Source: Stromatinia cepivora
Taxonomy: Eukaryota; Ascomycota; Leotiomycetes; Helotiales; Sclerotiniaceae
DNA length: 64,000 nucleotides
Assembly: GCA_014898415.1 (NCBI GenBank)
Contig: RCTD01000006.1
Coordinates: 1,922,001-1,986,000, forward strand
Direction of reading: 5' to 3'
Shown here: piece by piece, positions 23,587 through 35,038 of the stretch
Layout: the number at the start of each line of letters is the position of its first letter
Position numbering within the stretch: position 1 is the first letter of the stretch
Program-made: the position numbers and the translations under genes
The notes under the pieces: generated by a model
Databases searched by the model: none
What the model saw: only the letters and a program-made list of their open reading frames with translations
What the model was told of the DNA's origin: nothing

Positions 23587-24385
23587 TTATATGATTTGTT
23601 GACTAACATCCTGATTACTTATATACGAAGCATTTCTGAATTGATATATATAATAATATTTAAGAATATTGAGATCTTTTTGATGAATTTGCTGATGAAT
23701 ATAAGCGAGAAAGGGTGAATCTGCTTTTTGATCGAACTCTATATTGTCCTCGATTTCTATATGAGCCTCGATCACCATATATACGATCCGTTCAATATAT
23801 TTCCGTACCTAATAGATTATTAATTATCGAATCTGCGATATAAATATTTATTGATCGCATTCTTTCAATTTGACCAATAATATTTCGAAGATTAATACAA
23901 AAGCCTTCGTATATTATAATAGAATATAACAAAACGAAATTACATTCAAGGATATCACAATAAGTATTTATAATCTGATCTTTTAATATTAATTCTGATT
24001 GATATAAATCTATTAATCTATATTGTAGTATATAAAGTGTATCGAAGAGCTTTTCCAATTATTCCAAAAATGATTTGTTAGGGTACTTTTGTATGATCTA
24101 TAAAAATATCGTATTATACTATTCGATGAGATATTTTTGGTATCTTTCTTTTATTTCAAAATACATTTTTGTAAATATAATCATTTCTTTGAATTTCAAT
24201 TTTCTATTGCTAATTTTGTCGAAATAGAATAATAATATAGAGTTTTGAAGTATTATCGAAAATATTGTTTCATATTCATTTGGGTGAATTCCGATTTTGC
24301 TGTAAAGTTTATAAAATATCTGCAGTTTCTTATTTAGAAAATTATACTCCCCGCCGTTATATTTGAATTCATTGTTATTATACAT
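23587..24385 (-). pseudogene. Copia-2 gag
   Basis: Three consecutive minus-strand open stretches (24385-24119, 24058-23792, 23778-23587) share the pattern of a fungal copia gag: KKLQIFYKLYSKIGIHPNEY, IILQNSILLFYFDKI, then YEGFCINLRNIIGQIERM. The C-terminal zinc-knuckle region near 23.6 kb has lost its cysteines. Stops separate the blocks. Confidence 0.7.
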
Positions 24386-25301
24386 TTTTATAAGATTTAG
24401 AAAAAGGTTTTGTTTGTATACTATATAAAATATATTCTACTTTGTTATACGATCTAGTATTATAGGATCAGGAAAGAATTGACTTTGATTTCGTTGCTAT
24501 TATTTATCTTATCATATTTGCTTAAAAAGTTCTGGTATAGATAAAACTTGAATTTTGATTGATTTCTTTGATACAATAATTTCATATATATCCGTATATT
24601 CTTCTTTTAATCGATCTGCTTCTTCTTAAACTTCCTTTATACATTCATTTGATTTATCTTTCGAGATAAATTCAATAAGTACTTTTGTATAACTATTACT
24701 CCCTCTTATTTATCGGATCTAAAAACCGTACAAAATGAATTGAATTCGTATAAATTTGAAAGCTTCGCGATATATGATTTTGAATATAGCATCCATCCAG
24801 CCTTCATACCATTTTTGAAATTCTTCCCATAATTTTTGTTTTTTATATTTTTTGAATTACGAATTGACAAATCATATAATTATATCGGCATTTATTTGGG
24901 ATTCAATAAATTTTGAGTTTGGATTCAATTGTTTTCCCCAAAATTCAGTATCCATTTTGTACAAAAGTAATTCGGGGATTAAAAAAATTATATTGAATAT
25001 TATAATTCAATGTTATATTATATCGAATAGATTTATTGTATAGTATATATGAAAGTGTAATAGATGTAGATAGAATCGATATAAAATCAAATTATTCTGA
25101 AGAAATTAATTATAGTTAAAGATCCCTTTTTAATATATATTTCGAAGAAAATAGTATGGGGAATATAATATTCTAATTCTTTTATATAGGTTGTATGTAA
25201 ATTTAATCTAATACAATCTTATTTATCTTTTCAAAAGATATCTTTTCTTATTAAATTTGATTTTGTTGTTTTGTAATTGAGTTTTATCAATTATTGATTA
25301 G

Positions 25302-25487
25302 TGTTGGATAGACTTCGTAAAGGGGTGTATATATAAAATGTGTATGGAGTAAAGATAATTCTATTATTTTGTTTAATTTTTTTGTATAATAGGGTTCTAT
25401 TAATTTATATAGATGCTGCCATCCCATTTACGATGTGGGGGAAACACGTGATGGTGTCACGTGTTTCGTCAGTCATGTGTTCCAACA
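25302..25487 (-). repeat. Copia-2 5' LTR (GC-retaining copy)
   Basis: The distal 70 bp (about 25418-25487) keep a GC-balanced sequence with ACACGTGATGGTGTCACGTGT, in contrast to its partner. It ends GTTCCAACA before the TSD tttat. Confidence 0.92.
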
Positions 25488-25886
25488 TTTATAGAATATC
25501 ACAATTTCTTTTAAAATACTTTTTTGGTTATATTTGTTATTAGTCCAATCTGTATCTATATATACCTTTATTATATTATCAAATATATTGTATTCTTTAT
25601 AGATATCAGATTGTACTCTTTTTGATCCGAACTATAGCTTCTATTTGATTATTGATTGTAGATATCGTATTAGATTCTTCAAAGCTATAGTATAATGTTT
25701 TATTGGTTTTGCTATAAATTATGAAAGTCTTTCAATTAAGAATATTATATTTGATCGAGTATATATTATTGGATGAATTATACTTCCTATTTATTATTGA
25801 TATTCGTTTATATCTGTTAATTCATTGTTATCGATTATTAGTCAAAGATAGATATAATCCATTATTAGTAGTTTCTTGATTTGGTA

Positions 25887-26860
25887 TTATTTATATATAA
25901 TACTATATTTGATTAATATAATGTTGAGATATTCTTTTTGATCCATAATTAATGTATACATTTTTCTATCACAAATGATTCTAATATTTAGGATTTTATT
26001 AATCTCCCTTAGATTCTTGATATTAAAACAGATTAATAGCTTTTTATTGAACCAAATGATTTGTAATAATATATGTAATGTAATAACGATATCGTCGATA
26101 TATACTAATAATATTATATCACAATCTTTGGATATATATAGATATAGATCTATCAAACTTTATATAAAACCTATATCTAAAAGCTCTTTCTTTAATAATA
26201 AACTCTAATCCTTTTTAGTTTACTTCAAACTATATAGACTTTATAGAACTTGTAATATATATCCCTTTTCGATTTTAATATTTTAAAGTAATTCGAGATA
26301 GATCTTTTTCTTCAAATATGATTCAATAAAAATATTTTTGATATCGAAATATAAGTATTCCAAATTTTCTTTTACAATAATAATTAGAAATAATCTGAAT
26401 ATATTTAGCTTTATTATTAATATAAATATTTCGTTGTAATCTTTTCCTAACATTTGATTGAACCCTCGAATCATTAATTTTGCCTTGAATCGTTCTACCT
26501 TATTATCCTTAATTTTAATTATAAATATTCATTTCATCGAAATTAGATTATTTCTTTTAAAGAGTATATATTCTTTCTAAATATTATTTTGAATCAAAGA
26601 TATAATTTCTTTTTGGATAATTTCCTTTTATTTTTCAAAGTATTTTCGATCCAATATTATTTCCTTATAAATTCTTGGTATTTTGATTTTCAGAACTTTT
26701 TCAACCGGATATACTACACCTTCTATATTGTTTATATCTATCAACGAAATTATAAAATCTGAAATAATCTTATCTTTGATATAAGGATTTATTTTATAAA
26801 TAATTGGGATTATAATTATAATATATTTTATACTTTTTTGAATTTTGGCCTATATAAATA
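25887..26860 (-). pseudogene. Copia-1 reverse transcriptase
   Basis: The frame 25887-26156 contains ILLVYIDDIVITLHI, the copia-type Y-x-D-D active site (intact here). It is followed by LLICFNIKNLREINKILNIRI and LIMDQKEYLN, typical of the RT thumb and connection. Upstream frames (26283-26474) contain IRGFNQMLGKDYNEIF, the motif that begins RT palm sequence in copia. Stops separate the blocks. Confidence 0.85.
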
Positions 26861-27155
26861 TTATAATCAATATTCTTATAATTTTGTTTTCTTATTCTCC
26901 TTTAAAATCTTATTCTATATCTCTTTTTTATTTTTATATTAAATATCTTAAAGATTCGTTTTCAAGGTCTATTATATCCTTTTGTTCAGTTTTAGATAAT
27001 TATAGATTTATTTCGTTTTCTAATCCTACTGAAATAGATTTATTAGCAAAATTTAAAACGGTTTTAAATTTTGTTCCCAATATAGATTCAGGATCTGTAG
27101 AAGTTGACTTTTAGACTGGAATTTCTGGAATAATAGATTCGATATCTGAAGTATC

Positions 27156-27305
27156 TGTGACGAACCCAACGAGCGTTTAGAGATCAACCTTAGAATTAAA
27201 AGCTATAGAGCTAAAGAGAGTATACTACAAAGCTATATATATGATCGGTTCGAAGCTTAGTACCGTACTAGTCCGATCGGATGCGATCACATATATCTCG
27301 TAACA
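27156..27305 (-). repeat. TR-GAG A 3' LTR
   Basis: 150 bp starting TGTGACGAACCCAACGAGCG and ending TCTCGTAACA. It aligns with the three other LTRs of this family at 28564, 29718 and 31244. Confidence 0.9.
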
Positions 27306-28008
27306 CTACCCCCCCCCTTCTGAAAAATTCGCCTCGAATTCATTTTAAACGAATAATTTAAGTATAAAATGATTATTAATCTTTTTTTGATAAAAATTCC
27401 TGATGCGCGGATTATATCACAGTCAACGAATATGCATCCATTGTACTATATACTTCCTCCAAGCGATCTTCAAAATATCGATTATTGATCATCTCTCTTA
27501 AATCCTTATCATCATTGTTTTCGGATTCAATAATTAATATAATAGTCGGAACAGGTTTTTATCGATCTCAAATTCCTTAATGTGGGTCTAACGGACAGAT
27601 TCATACCCAATAAAAGTTATTTCCATATTATATATATTTATTTTGTTTGTACAAAAGAGTTCTTTTAGAAGAGGAAAACTTGGGCGTTCGTACACAGAAT
27701 AAAATCAAAATACGATCGGGCTTATCCGATTGGGTATCAAAAAAGCTAAGGGTATTAATAACATTAAGGTTGTTAATGTTCATTGAATTGTAATTCCGAA
27801 AATGGAATAGATTCTGCAATATATATAGGGCTCTAGATTCACTAGAATAGGATGATACAGAGAATCCATTTATTGTGCGAACAGTTAATTGTTATATGAT
27901 TTGAATAAAATCGGGATAGAAATAGAAAAGAGAAAGTTATTAAGAAAAACGATTTTTAAGAGTAATATTGAATTTATTACAAAAGATTGAGATTTTATTC
28001 GAATTAGA

Positions 28009-28396
28009 TCAATTCTGATTTTTGGCTTTGTAAAGAGTCCTTTCGAATTTTGCAATATAAGTATATAAAAAATCGATTCCTTGTTTGAAAATAAATAGCT
28101 TATCTTCGGCTTCTTGAACTTTATTCGGATTATTGTAAACGCATATGAATTGATCCAGGATCGTTGTATAATCTAAAGGAATGTTTTGATCAAGAAAAGA
28201 AAGTTGAAATAGTACCATAGCGAAAGCTACCACTGAACTTTTCAGAATCAGGGAGAGAGGGTTTCGGATGAGAAGAAATATAAACAACAGAAATGCATTC
28301 GAGAATCAAGAAGTGTAAAAACGAGATTTCATCCTGTTGACGAATCACTTCGCCATGAAGTTTTACAATCGCAAGGTTTATTGAATCATAATCCAT
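28009..28396 (-). pseudogene. gag of TR-GAG copy A, internally deleted
   Basis: It begins MDYDSINLAIVKLHGEVIRQ and ends LYTYIAKFERTLYKAKNQN, closely matching copy B. About 118 bp between PSLPDSEKF and the LSFLDQN block are missing. Since 118 is not a multiple of three, the two halves lie in different frames. Confidence 0.85.
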
Positions 28397-28563
28397 AACT
28401 TAGAAATTAAGGGTAAGAAAAAAGATAATATTTTCGAATAATATCAAAAAGATCTATATACAAATGAAAGAGTATAAACGATATACCTAAATAAAAACAA
28501 GTGGAATATATATAAGCATATACAAATATTATTCCATTTTTTATCTGGAAAAGTTTTTAATAA

Positions 28564-28713
28564 TATAACGAATCCAACGAATATTTAGAGATCAATCTTA
28601 GAATTAAAAGCTACAAAACTAAAAAAAGTGTACTACAAAGCTATATATATGATCGGCTCGAAGCTTAGTATTGTACTAGCCCGATCGGACGCGATCACGT
28701 GTATCTCGTGACA
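28564..28713 (-). repeat. TR-GAG A 5' LTR
   Basis: 150 bp. The starting TGTGACG is mutated to TATAACG; the end GATCACGTGTATCTCGTGACA is preserved apart from flanking changes and is followed by TSD gtatc. Confidence 0.9.
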
Positions 28714-29717
28714 GTATCCTTGAAAAAAGATTCTTGATTTGTCTTCTAGATATTATTATTTTCATCTTTATTATATATTGATAATGATATATTTAATTTA
28801 CCTGATTTCAATTCGATAATTGGGGTACTTGATACAATCATTGAATTCGATATAATATCTATTGGAAAGAATACTTAAAATGAAGATGATATAAATATTG
28901 TATTTGGTATTAAAGATGGAAAAAGTATTTTGTTTATTATTAATCTATTACAAAATCTTCGATTTAGTTTTATATTCTTTGTTCTTTGTAAGTTTGATTC
29001 ATAATTTCTTAATTTAAGATCCAAATCTCCTTTTCGATGAGATTCATTTATGATTACTCTATTTGATTGAAATATATAATTTAACTCTGAAGAATATACT
29101 TTGATATATTTGTTTGTAACTTTTAAATATCCTAGGAATATATCGATTTTCGAAGTATTTTGTAATTTATTGTATCTTTACCTTTTCGGAATAATTTTAA
29201 AATTGATATAAATATAATATTTGCTCTTTTAGACTTTGTATATCTCTATATCTAATATTATACTTGTAAAAGTTTTTGTAGGGAATTGATCTATTCTATT
29301 TATATTAGGATCAATATTAATATAATTCCTAATATAAATATTGTATTCTACAATTTCGTTTTAAAACTTTAATAATAATCCAGTTTCTTTTAGTATTACT
29401 TTTATATTTGTTTTTACAGTCCTTATATTCTGTTCTACAGATTTGTTTTGATATAAAAAAGCAATTGTTGTAATTTCGGATCATATATTTAATAATCATT
29501 TATAAATAACTTATAGAAATTCTAATATATTATCAATCCTAATTGTAATAATCTTTTCTTTAATAATCAATTCTATTTCCTTTTTCCAAGTTTTCAATAT
29601 TTGAATTATATTATCTTTTTATTTAAATAATATAATCCAATTTACTTTTGTACAATTATCGATGATCAATATGAAATAACGATTCCCTTGAATCAATTTT
29701 AGGAATAATCCTGCAAT

Positions 29718-29867
29718 TGTGACGAACCCAACGAGCGTTTAGAGATCAACCTTAGAATTAAAAGCTACAGAGCTAAAGAGAGTGTGCTACGAAGTTATAT
29801 ATATGATCGGTTCGGAACTTAGTATCGTACTAACCCGATCGAACGCGATCATGTGTATCTTGTAATA
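29718..29867 (-). repeat. TR-GAG B 3' LTR
   Basis: 150 bp starting TGTGACGAACCC and ending CTTGTAATA, a C-to-T/G-to-A version of CTCGTGACA. Preceded by TSD gcaat. Confidence 0.9.
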
Positions 29868-30569
29868 CTACCCCTCCTTTTTGAAGAATTCGTTTCGAAT
29901 TCATTTTAAACGAATAATTTAAGTACAAAATAATCATTAATCTTCTTTTGATAAAAATTCCTGATGTGTGGATTGTATTATAGTCAATGAATATATATCT
30001 ATTATATTATTTGCTTCCTCCAAACGATCTTTAAAATATCGGTTATTGATTATCTCTTTTAGGTTTTTATTATTATCGTTTTCGGGTTTAGTAATCAGTA
30101 TAATAGCCGGAACAAGTTTTTATCGATTTCGGATTCTTTGATATGGATCTAATAGATAGATTTTTACTTAATGGGAGATACTTTCATATTGTATGTATTT
30201 ATTTTGCTTATACAAAAGAGTTCTTTCAGAAGGGGAAAACTTGGGCGTTTGTATACAGGGTAGAATCAAGATACGATCGGGTTTATCCGATTGAGTATTA
30301 AAAGGGTTAAAGGTATCAATGATATTAAAATTGTTAATGTTCATTGGATTATGGTTTCGAGAATGGAATGGATTCTATAATATATATAGGGCTCTAGATT
30401 TACTAAAGTAAAATGATACAAAGAATCTATTCATTATACAAACAATTAGTTGTTATATAATCTAAATAAAATCGGGATAGAAATAAAGAAAAGAAAATTA
30501 TTGAGAAAAATGATTTCTAAAAGTAATATTGAATTTATTGTAAAAGATTGAAATTTTATTCGAATTGGG

Positions 30570-31028
30570 TCAATTCTGACTTTTGGCTTTGTAAAGGATC
30601 CTTTCGAATTTTGCAATATAAATATATAAAGAATCGGTTCCTTGTTTGAGAATGAATAACTTGTCTTCGGCTTCTTGAACTTTATTCGGATTATTGTAAA
30701 TATATATGAGTTGATCTAAAATCGTTATATAATCTAAAGGAACGTTTTGATCAAGAGAAGAAAGTTGAAGTAATATTATAGCTTGTATGTGAGATTTGAG
30801 ATTGAGATAAATATAGTAAAATTGAGCTGTAGAGTTGCTGATCGCAGCGTCGTTTACTTGTAGTTTCGTTTGAATCAAAGGAAGCCAGGTATCGAACTTT
30901 TGAGAGTTATTATTAAACTTTTCAGAATCAAAAAGAGAGGGTTTCGGATGAGAAGGAGTATGAGTAATAGAAATGTGTTCGAGAATCAAAGAGTGTAGAA
31001 ACGAGATTTCATTCCGTTGATGAATCAT
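30570..31028 (-). pseudogene. gag-like ORF of TR-GAG copy B
   Basis: 152 aa open from an internal Met, with a stop-free frame through SEKFNNNSQKFDTWLPLIQ, STAQFYYIYLNLKSH and NNPNKVQEAEDKLFILKQG to FERILYKAKSQN. This is the retrotransposon gag fold common in fungal gypsy elements. The normal start (28396-equivalent, near 31070) is mutated, and the downstream zinc-knuckle part is degraded, so it is probably not functional. Confidence 0.8.
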
Positions 31029-31243
31029 TTCGTTACAAAGTTCTACAATTGTGAGGTTTATTGAATTATAATTTATAGTTTAGAAATTAAGGGTAAGAAA
31101 AAAGATAATACCTTTGAATAATATCAAGAAGATCTATATATAAGCAAAAAAATATAAACGATATATTTAGATAGGAGTAAACAGAATATATATAAATATA
31201 TGTAAATATTATTCCATTTCTTATTTGAAAAAGTTTTTAATAA

Positions 31244-31393
31244 TATAACGAACCCAACAAGTATTTAGAGATCAATCTTAGAATTAAAAGTTATAAAGTT
31301 AAAGAGAGTATACTACGAAGTTATATATATAATCGACTCGGAACTTAATACTGTACTAGTCCGATCGGACGCGATCACGTGTATCTCGTGACA
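31244..31393 (-). repeat. TR-GAG B 5' LTR
   Basis: 150 bp starting TATAACGAACCC (mutated TGTGACG) and ending CTCGTGACA. Followed by TSD gcaat. Confidence 0.9.
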
Positions 31394-32553
31394 GCAATAT
31401 CGAAATATATAAATTCGAGTCTTTTTGATTTATACAAACTTAATTGCTTCGAAATATAATTAATCATTTTAATGAATATATATACTTTATAAATATCTAA
31501 TTCAATTGGGATTTTTATTGGTTTAATTATATTGAATACTTTATATAAATTCTTGATTTTGTCTGGATCTAAATAATTGAATCTTCGATGTTATAATAGA
31601 TATCTCTTTTTCTCTTTAAATATTAATTTATTATCGATATTTTTGGTACTATCGATTATCTCTAAAGAAAAACCTTTTTCTTGATTATTTTGATATACAC
31701 TCGAATAGAGAATTATATCCTTGTATCCTTTGATTATATATAAAACCACATATATTTTATTTTGTATTCTAGTATAAATAATTTTCTTATTATCCTTTTT
31801 GAAATATATATAATAAAAATTGAATTCCTTTTACAGCCCTATTTCGCAGATCCTTTTTCCTGATAACAAGTTTACTTCTAATCCTGGTATATATAATATA
31901 TTTGAAAATAGCATCTTAGAATTATCTTTATATATTATATTTATTAAACCCTAATAACAATAATATATTATTCCTTCATTAATCTTTATCCTTTGTTTGG
32001 TAATAGGATTTATTGATCTGAATAATAAAGGTTGATCAGATATATATAAAGAAATATTTGTATTAATATATTATTTGTTAAGGGAAGCTTTACTAATAAT
32101 TTCCTTTGTTAAATTACAATCTTCCTTTATTATATCTTTAATATCAGAATTTGATTTAAAGATATTGTTAATAGAATATATTTAATCTTTTTTATTGAAA
32201 TAGATCTTCTTTGGATTCAATGATCTTTTTCTTTTTTAGTAACGAAGGTAATTGTGAAGGAGTTTGTTGGCTCGCATTAAATATAGATAGTTTTATATAT
32301 AATAATCTTTCTTTTGATATAGATCACAAATATTATTTGGAATCTCGAAATCTGATTCTTGATATCGAAAAGTATACCTAGATCCTTTCATAATTTGTAT
32401 TCATTCTGATCCATTCTTAAAACGAAATTCCTTAATCTACAAATACTTGATCTTATCATTAATACTAAAGTTAATTTGGATATCCAATATATCCATTACT
32501 TTTTAATAATCGATTAAAAAACTATATATTAAAATTAAGAATAAAACAATATT

Positions 32554-32856
32554 TTAATATATTGATCGACAATTTTCGTTTGCAGCCCTTAATTTCCTTT
32601 TATACTTTTTCAATTTGTCCCAAGCTTTGATAATGATTATATCGGGATAAATATCGGGTTGAAATTTGAAGTTCTGGATCATTATCATATATATATTAAC
32701 AATGATTATATTGATTCTAATATATTTCGATTTAAAATATCTCCAGAATATATATACTATTGAATATTCGTCGGTAAAAGCTTCATCGTCATCATTGAAT
32801 ATTATATAAATATACAATAACATATTCACTTCATCCTTTAAATATTCCGATTTCAA
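32554..32856 (-). pseudogene. Copia-1 gag fragment
   Basis: A 100-aa open stretch downstream of the 5' LTR with the IIIIKAWDKLKKYKRKL segment, consistent with a copia-type gag (UBN2-like) helical region. The assignment rests mainly on position between 5' LTR and integrase. The rest of gag is broken. Confidence 0.6.
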
Positions 32857-33449
32857 TTCGACATTATAATATACACAACCATTGATCTCATAAACAAATA
32901 CTATATTAGATCCTACAATCTATATATATTCATTTAATATTTGATCAATTATATAAAACCATCCTTTCCCTCTCAATTATATCTTTATTTATCTAAACCA
33001 TCATTTATAATTATTTTGATCGAGCTTCGAAGAATTGTTTGATTCCAATATTATAAAGGTTTTTTATTATTTAATAAATATCGAAAATAATCTTCAGATT
33101 TTTAAAACAATTTTAAAAAATGTATAGCAAATAGATTCAGAATAATAAAGAAATATAAAAATAAAACAATAAGAAAATTCGTAAAATTATATTGTAATAT
33201 ATTTTCTTATAATTATGCGAACTTGCTTTTCACTTTTGCTATAATTCTGTATCGATATTATATAAACTGCTCTCCGCTTTGGCCTGTAATATTGTAAGTT
33301 ATAAACTATATTATCGTATTTCAATTCTGCTTCGATAATATTATATGAAAACTCTGATTTTCATTCTGTTTCACCTCTATTAGCTATACTAATCCTTTCT
33401 CGATTTGTTTTGCTTTCTAATCACTACTATACAACCGGATCTTATAATC

Positions 33450-33615
33450 TATTAACTTTTAATACAGAAAGTAATAGTATTATTGATTATATAGATTGAA
33501 CTAAGGATCTATATTTCTAATAGAAGTAGAATTAAGGTTATCCCCAAATATGGTCTGTGCACCATTGTGATCACGTGACCTCAATTCTAATCCTATGATG
33601 GCCTCATTTCCAACA
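33450..33615 (-). repeat. Copia-1 5' LTR
   Basis: 166 bp ending CATTTCCAACA, followed by the TSD gaaac. This copy keeps more GC (GATCACGTGACC) than the left LTR, and its initial TGTTAAC is mutated to TATTAAC. Confidence 0.92.
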
Positions 33616-33620
33616 GAAAC

Positions 33621-34390
33621 CATTATTGTTGTATATATTTTCTCTTGAAAATAATGAATGATTTGAGTATCTATTCTATTACCAAAATATATTCAATAAA
33701 AGACATTTAAATTTTTATACCAAATTGTTTCTTTTTGAATAAAACGATATTCTAAACTTTCTACTATTAAACTATTTAAACCCTGACTTTTCATAATACC
33801 AGCTTTATTTATATTCTATTGGTTTTTGGGTTTAATATATTTAATCAAGGGCAAATTGAGCTTTTCAAATTATTTGCCAATAATTTCATCAGTAGTATCT
33901 GAAACACATACAGAATCAATTCGATATTGTCTTTTGGTTCTAATTTCAGGGTTCCTTTTCAAAAAATTCTATATTTATTGTTTTCCAAATGAAAAATCAT
34001 CTTCTTTTACTTCGAAAAGACTTTCACCTATTTCTCTTATTTGTTGATGAATAGGATTAATATTTAATAATTTCTATACTAATATCTAATCTACTAATGC
34101 TCTTTTCTGAATCGGAGTTATCTTTTATATATTTTGTATATCATTTTTATGAAATAAATGATCATCTATTCGATTTTGAAGTGTAATATAGGGAATATTA
34201 TATTCCAAGTTGATCTGATATATAACTAGCCTATTTACAATCGCATTAAGGGCTATAACAATATTATCTTCGGTATAAGTATTCGTTATATTATAAATAA
34301 TAATATTTTAAATTTCAGATCGATTGATTAAATGGTTGTTGAATTATTAAAGATTTAATAAGGAAGATTGCTTAAAATGAAGTGGTTTTT
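33621..34390 (-). pseudogene. Fot1-like transposase, N-terminal/central half
   Basis: The minus-strand translation just right of the insertion contains AGIMKSQGLNSLIVES, followed by an RFIQKETIW segment. This corresponds to the conserved first catalytic region of Fot1/pogo transposases (usual pattern N-x-D-E-x-G-x-M-x-G-x-G-x-N). The expected DE pair reads YK here. Stops interrupt the frame. Confidence 0.8.
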
Positions 34391-34392
34391 TA

Positions 34393-34437
34393 AGGTGGCC
34401 CAAAAGAGGGGGTGGCCCGAAAGTGGGGTATTAGACG
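34393..34437 (-). repeat. right TIR of the Fot1-like transposon
   Basis: Read inward on the minus strand it begins CGTCTAATACCCCAC and ends TTTTGGGCCACCT, matching the left TIR. It is followed outside by the TA duplication at 34438-34439. Confidence 0.92.
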
Positions 34438-34439
34438 TA

Positions 34440-35038
34440 AAACAAAAACAAAGAAACAATTTCTCTTTTCTTTTTAATCTTCAATATTATTTTCATTATA
34501 ATTCTATATTCTTATTTGAATTATACAATTAATAATTAATATATTATGAAAATAAAAGATAAATAAAGAACTTATTTTCGAATTTTATTAATAAATAATG
34601 ATATAATAATCTATTAAAGAATAAAGGAAAACTAATAAAGAAATATATAAATAAATATAACAATTCCAATATTAATGATTATTCGATTTGAAAGAATCAA
34701 TAAAATATTCGTTATAGAAATTATATCTTTCAATGATCAACAATTTTATATATCAAATATATAAATAATCATTCCTTTTCTTATAATTTCCCTTATTCTT
34801 TATTTTGATTGAAAATCCAATAACTTTCAATAATATTTTCTTTTTCTTTTCTTTATTTAATTTATTATCCGAAAAACCTGATATCGAAAAATCGAATAAA
34901 TTATTATTATTATCAAATAAAGAAACCTTTCCTTTTTTTTTCCTTATTAAACAATTTTTATTTTAACAATTGCAAATATAAAATTAATAAAATTTTTCAA
35001 TTATATAATAAAATTCAAAAACAAAATCTATCTTCAAA
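34440..35038. other. AT-rich spacer, no gene seen
   Basis: Low-complexity A/T sequence right of the Fot1-like TIR with many stops in all frames. Nothing recognisable. Confidence 0.55.

Larger units (their letters stand above)
18661..25487 (-). mobile_element. second Ty1/copia-like retrotransposon (Copia-2) inserted in Copia-1
   Basis: LTRs of 186 bp each (18661-18846, 25302-25487) begin TGTTGGA and end CCAACA. The perfect TSD tttat occurs at 18656-18660 and 25488-25492. Domain order on the minus strand: gag (24.4-23.6 kb), integrase (22.8-22.3 kb), RT, then RNase H at the C-terminus (20.5-19.9 kb). Integrase before RT is the copia order. The total of 6827 bp is complete, but every gene carries stops. 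Confidence 0.92.
27156..28713 (-). mobile_element. gag-only LTR element (TR-GAG type), copy A
   Basis: A 1558-bp element with 150-bp LTRs at 27156-27305 and 28564-28713 (TGTGACGAACCC...TCTCGTGACA). It is flanked by the perfect TSD gtatc (27151-27155 and 28714-28718) inside the Copia-1 integrase/RT linker. A nine-G polypurine tract (minus strand, 27309-27317) abuts the left LTR, so the element is minus-oriented with its 5' LTR on the right. Only a gag-like ORF is recognisable; there is no room for pol. Confidence 0.92.
29718..31393 (-). mobile_element. gag-only LTR element (TR-GAG type), copy B
   Basis: A 1676-bp element with 150-bp LTRs at 29718-29867 and 31244-31393 and perfect TSD gcaat (29713-29717 and 31394-31398). 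It is inserted in the Copia-1 integrase. A G/A-rich polypurine tract (AAAAAGGAGGGGTAG on the minus strand) lies beside the left LTR. It is colinear with copy A along its full length apart from a net 118-bp difference in gag. It encodes gag only. Confidence 0.92.
18062..33615 (-). mobile_element. Ty1/copia retrotransposon (Copia-1) carrying three nested insertions
   Basis: Two 166-bp LTRs (18062-18227 and 33450-33615) and a perfect 5-bp TSD gaaac (18057-18061 and 33616-33620) define the insertion into the Fot1-like transposase. Removing the insertions at 18661-25487, 27156-28713 and 29718-31393 leaves about 5.48 kb, normal for copia. Order on the minus strand from the right: 5' LTR, gag (33.4-32.5 kb), integrase (31.9-28.7 kb, interrupted twice), RT (27.1-25.9 kb), RNase H (25.8-25.5 and 18.66-18.23 kb), 3' LTR. 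The second copy at 60683-64000 confirms the uninterrupted sequence at each insertion site. Confidence 0.93.
17045..34437 (-). mobile_element. Fot1/pogo-like Tc1-mariner DNA transposon, split by a nested insertion
   Basis: Terminal inverted repeats of about 44 bp at 17045-17088 and 34393-34437 are flanked by TA dinucleotides (17043-17044 and 34438-34439), the hallmark of Tc1/mariner insertion. Removing the copia element (18062-33615 plus one TSD) leaves about 1.83 kb, the usual length for Fot1 relatives. The transposase reads on the minus strand: N-terminal and central part at 33621-34390, C-terminal part at 17100-18061. Both halves are full of stops. It is the oldest element in this nest. Confidence 0.9.

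Noticed and set aside
27309..27317. run of nine C as a possible slippery site or sequencing artefact
   Set aside because: It is explained as the polypurine tract of the minus-oriented TR-GAG element next to its 3' LTR; copy B has the matching G/A-rich tract.
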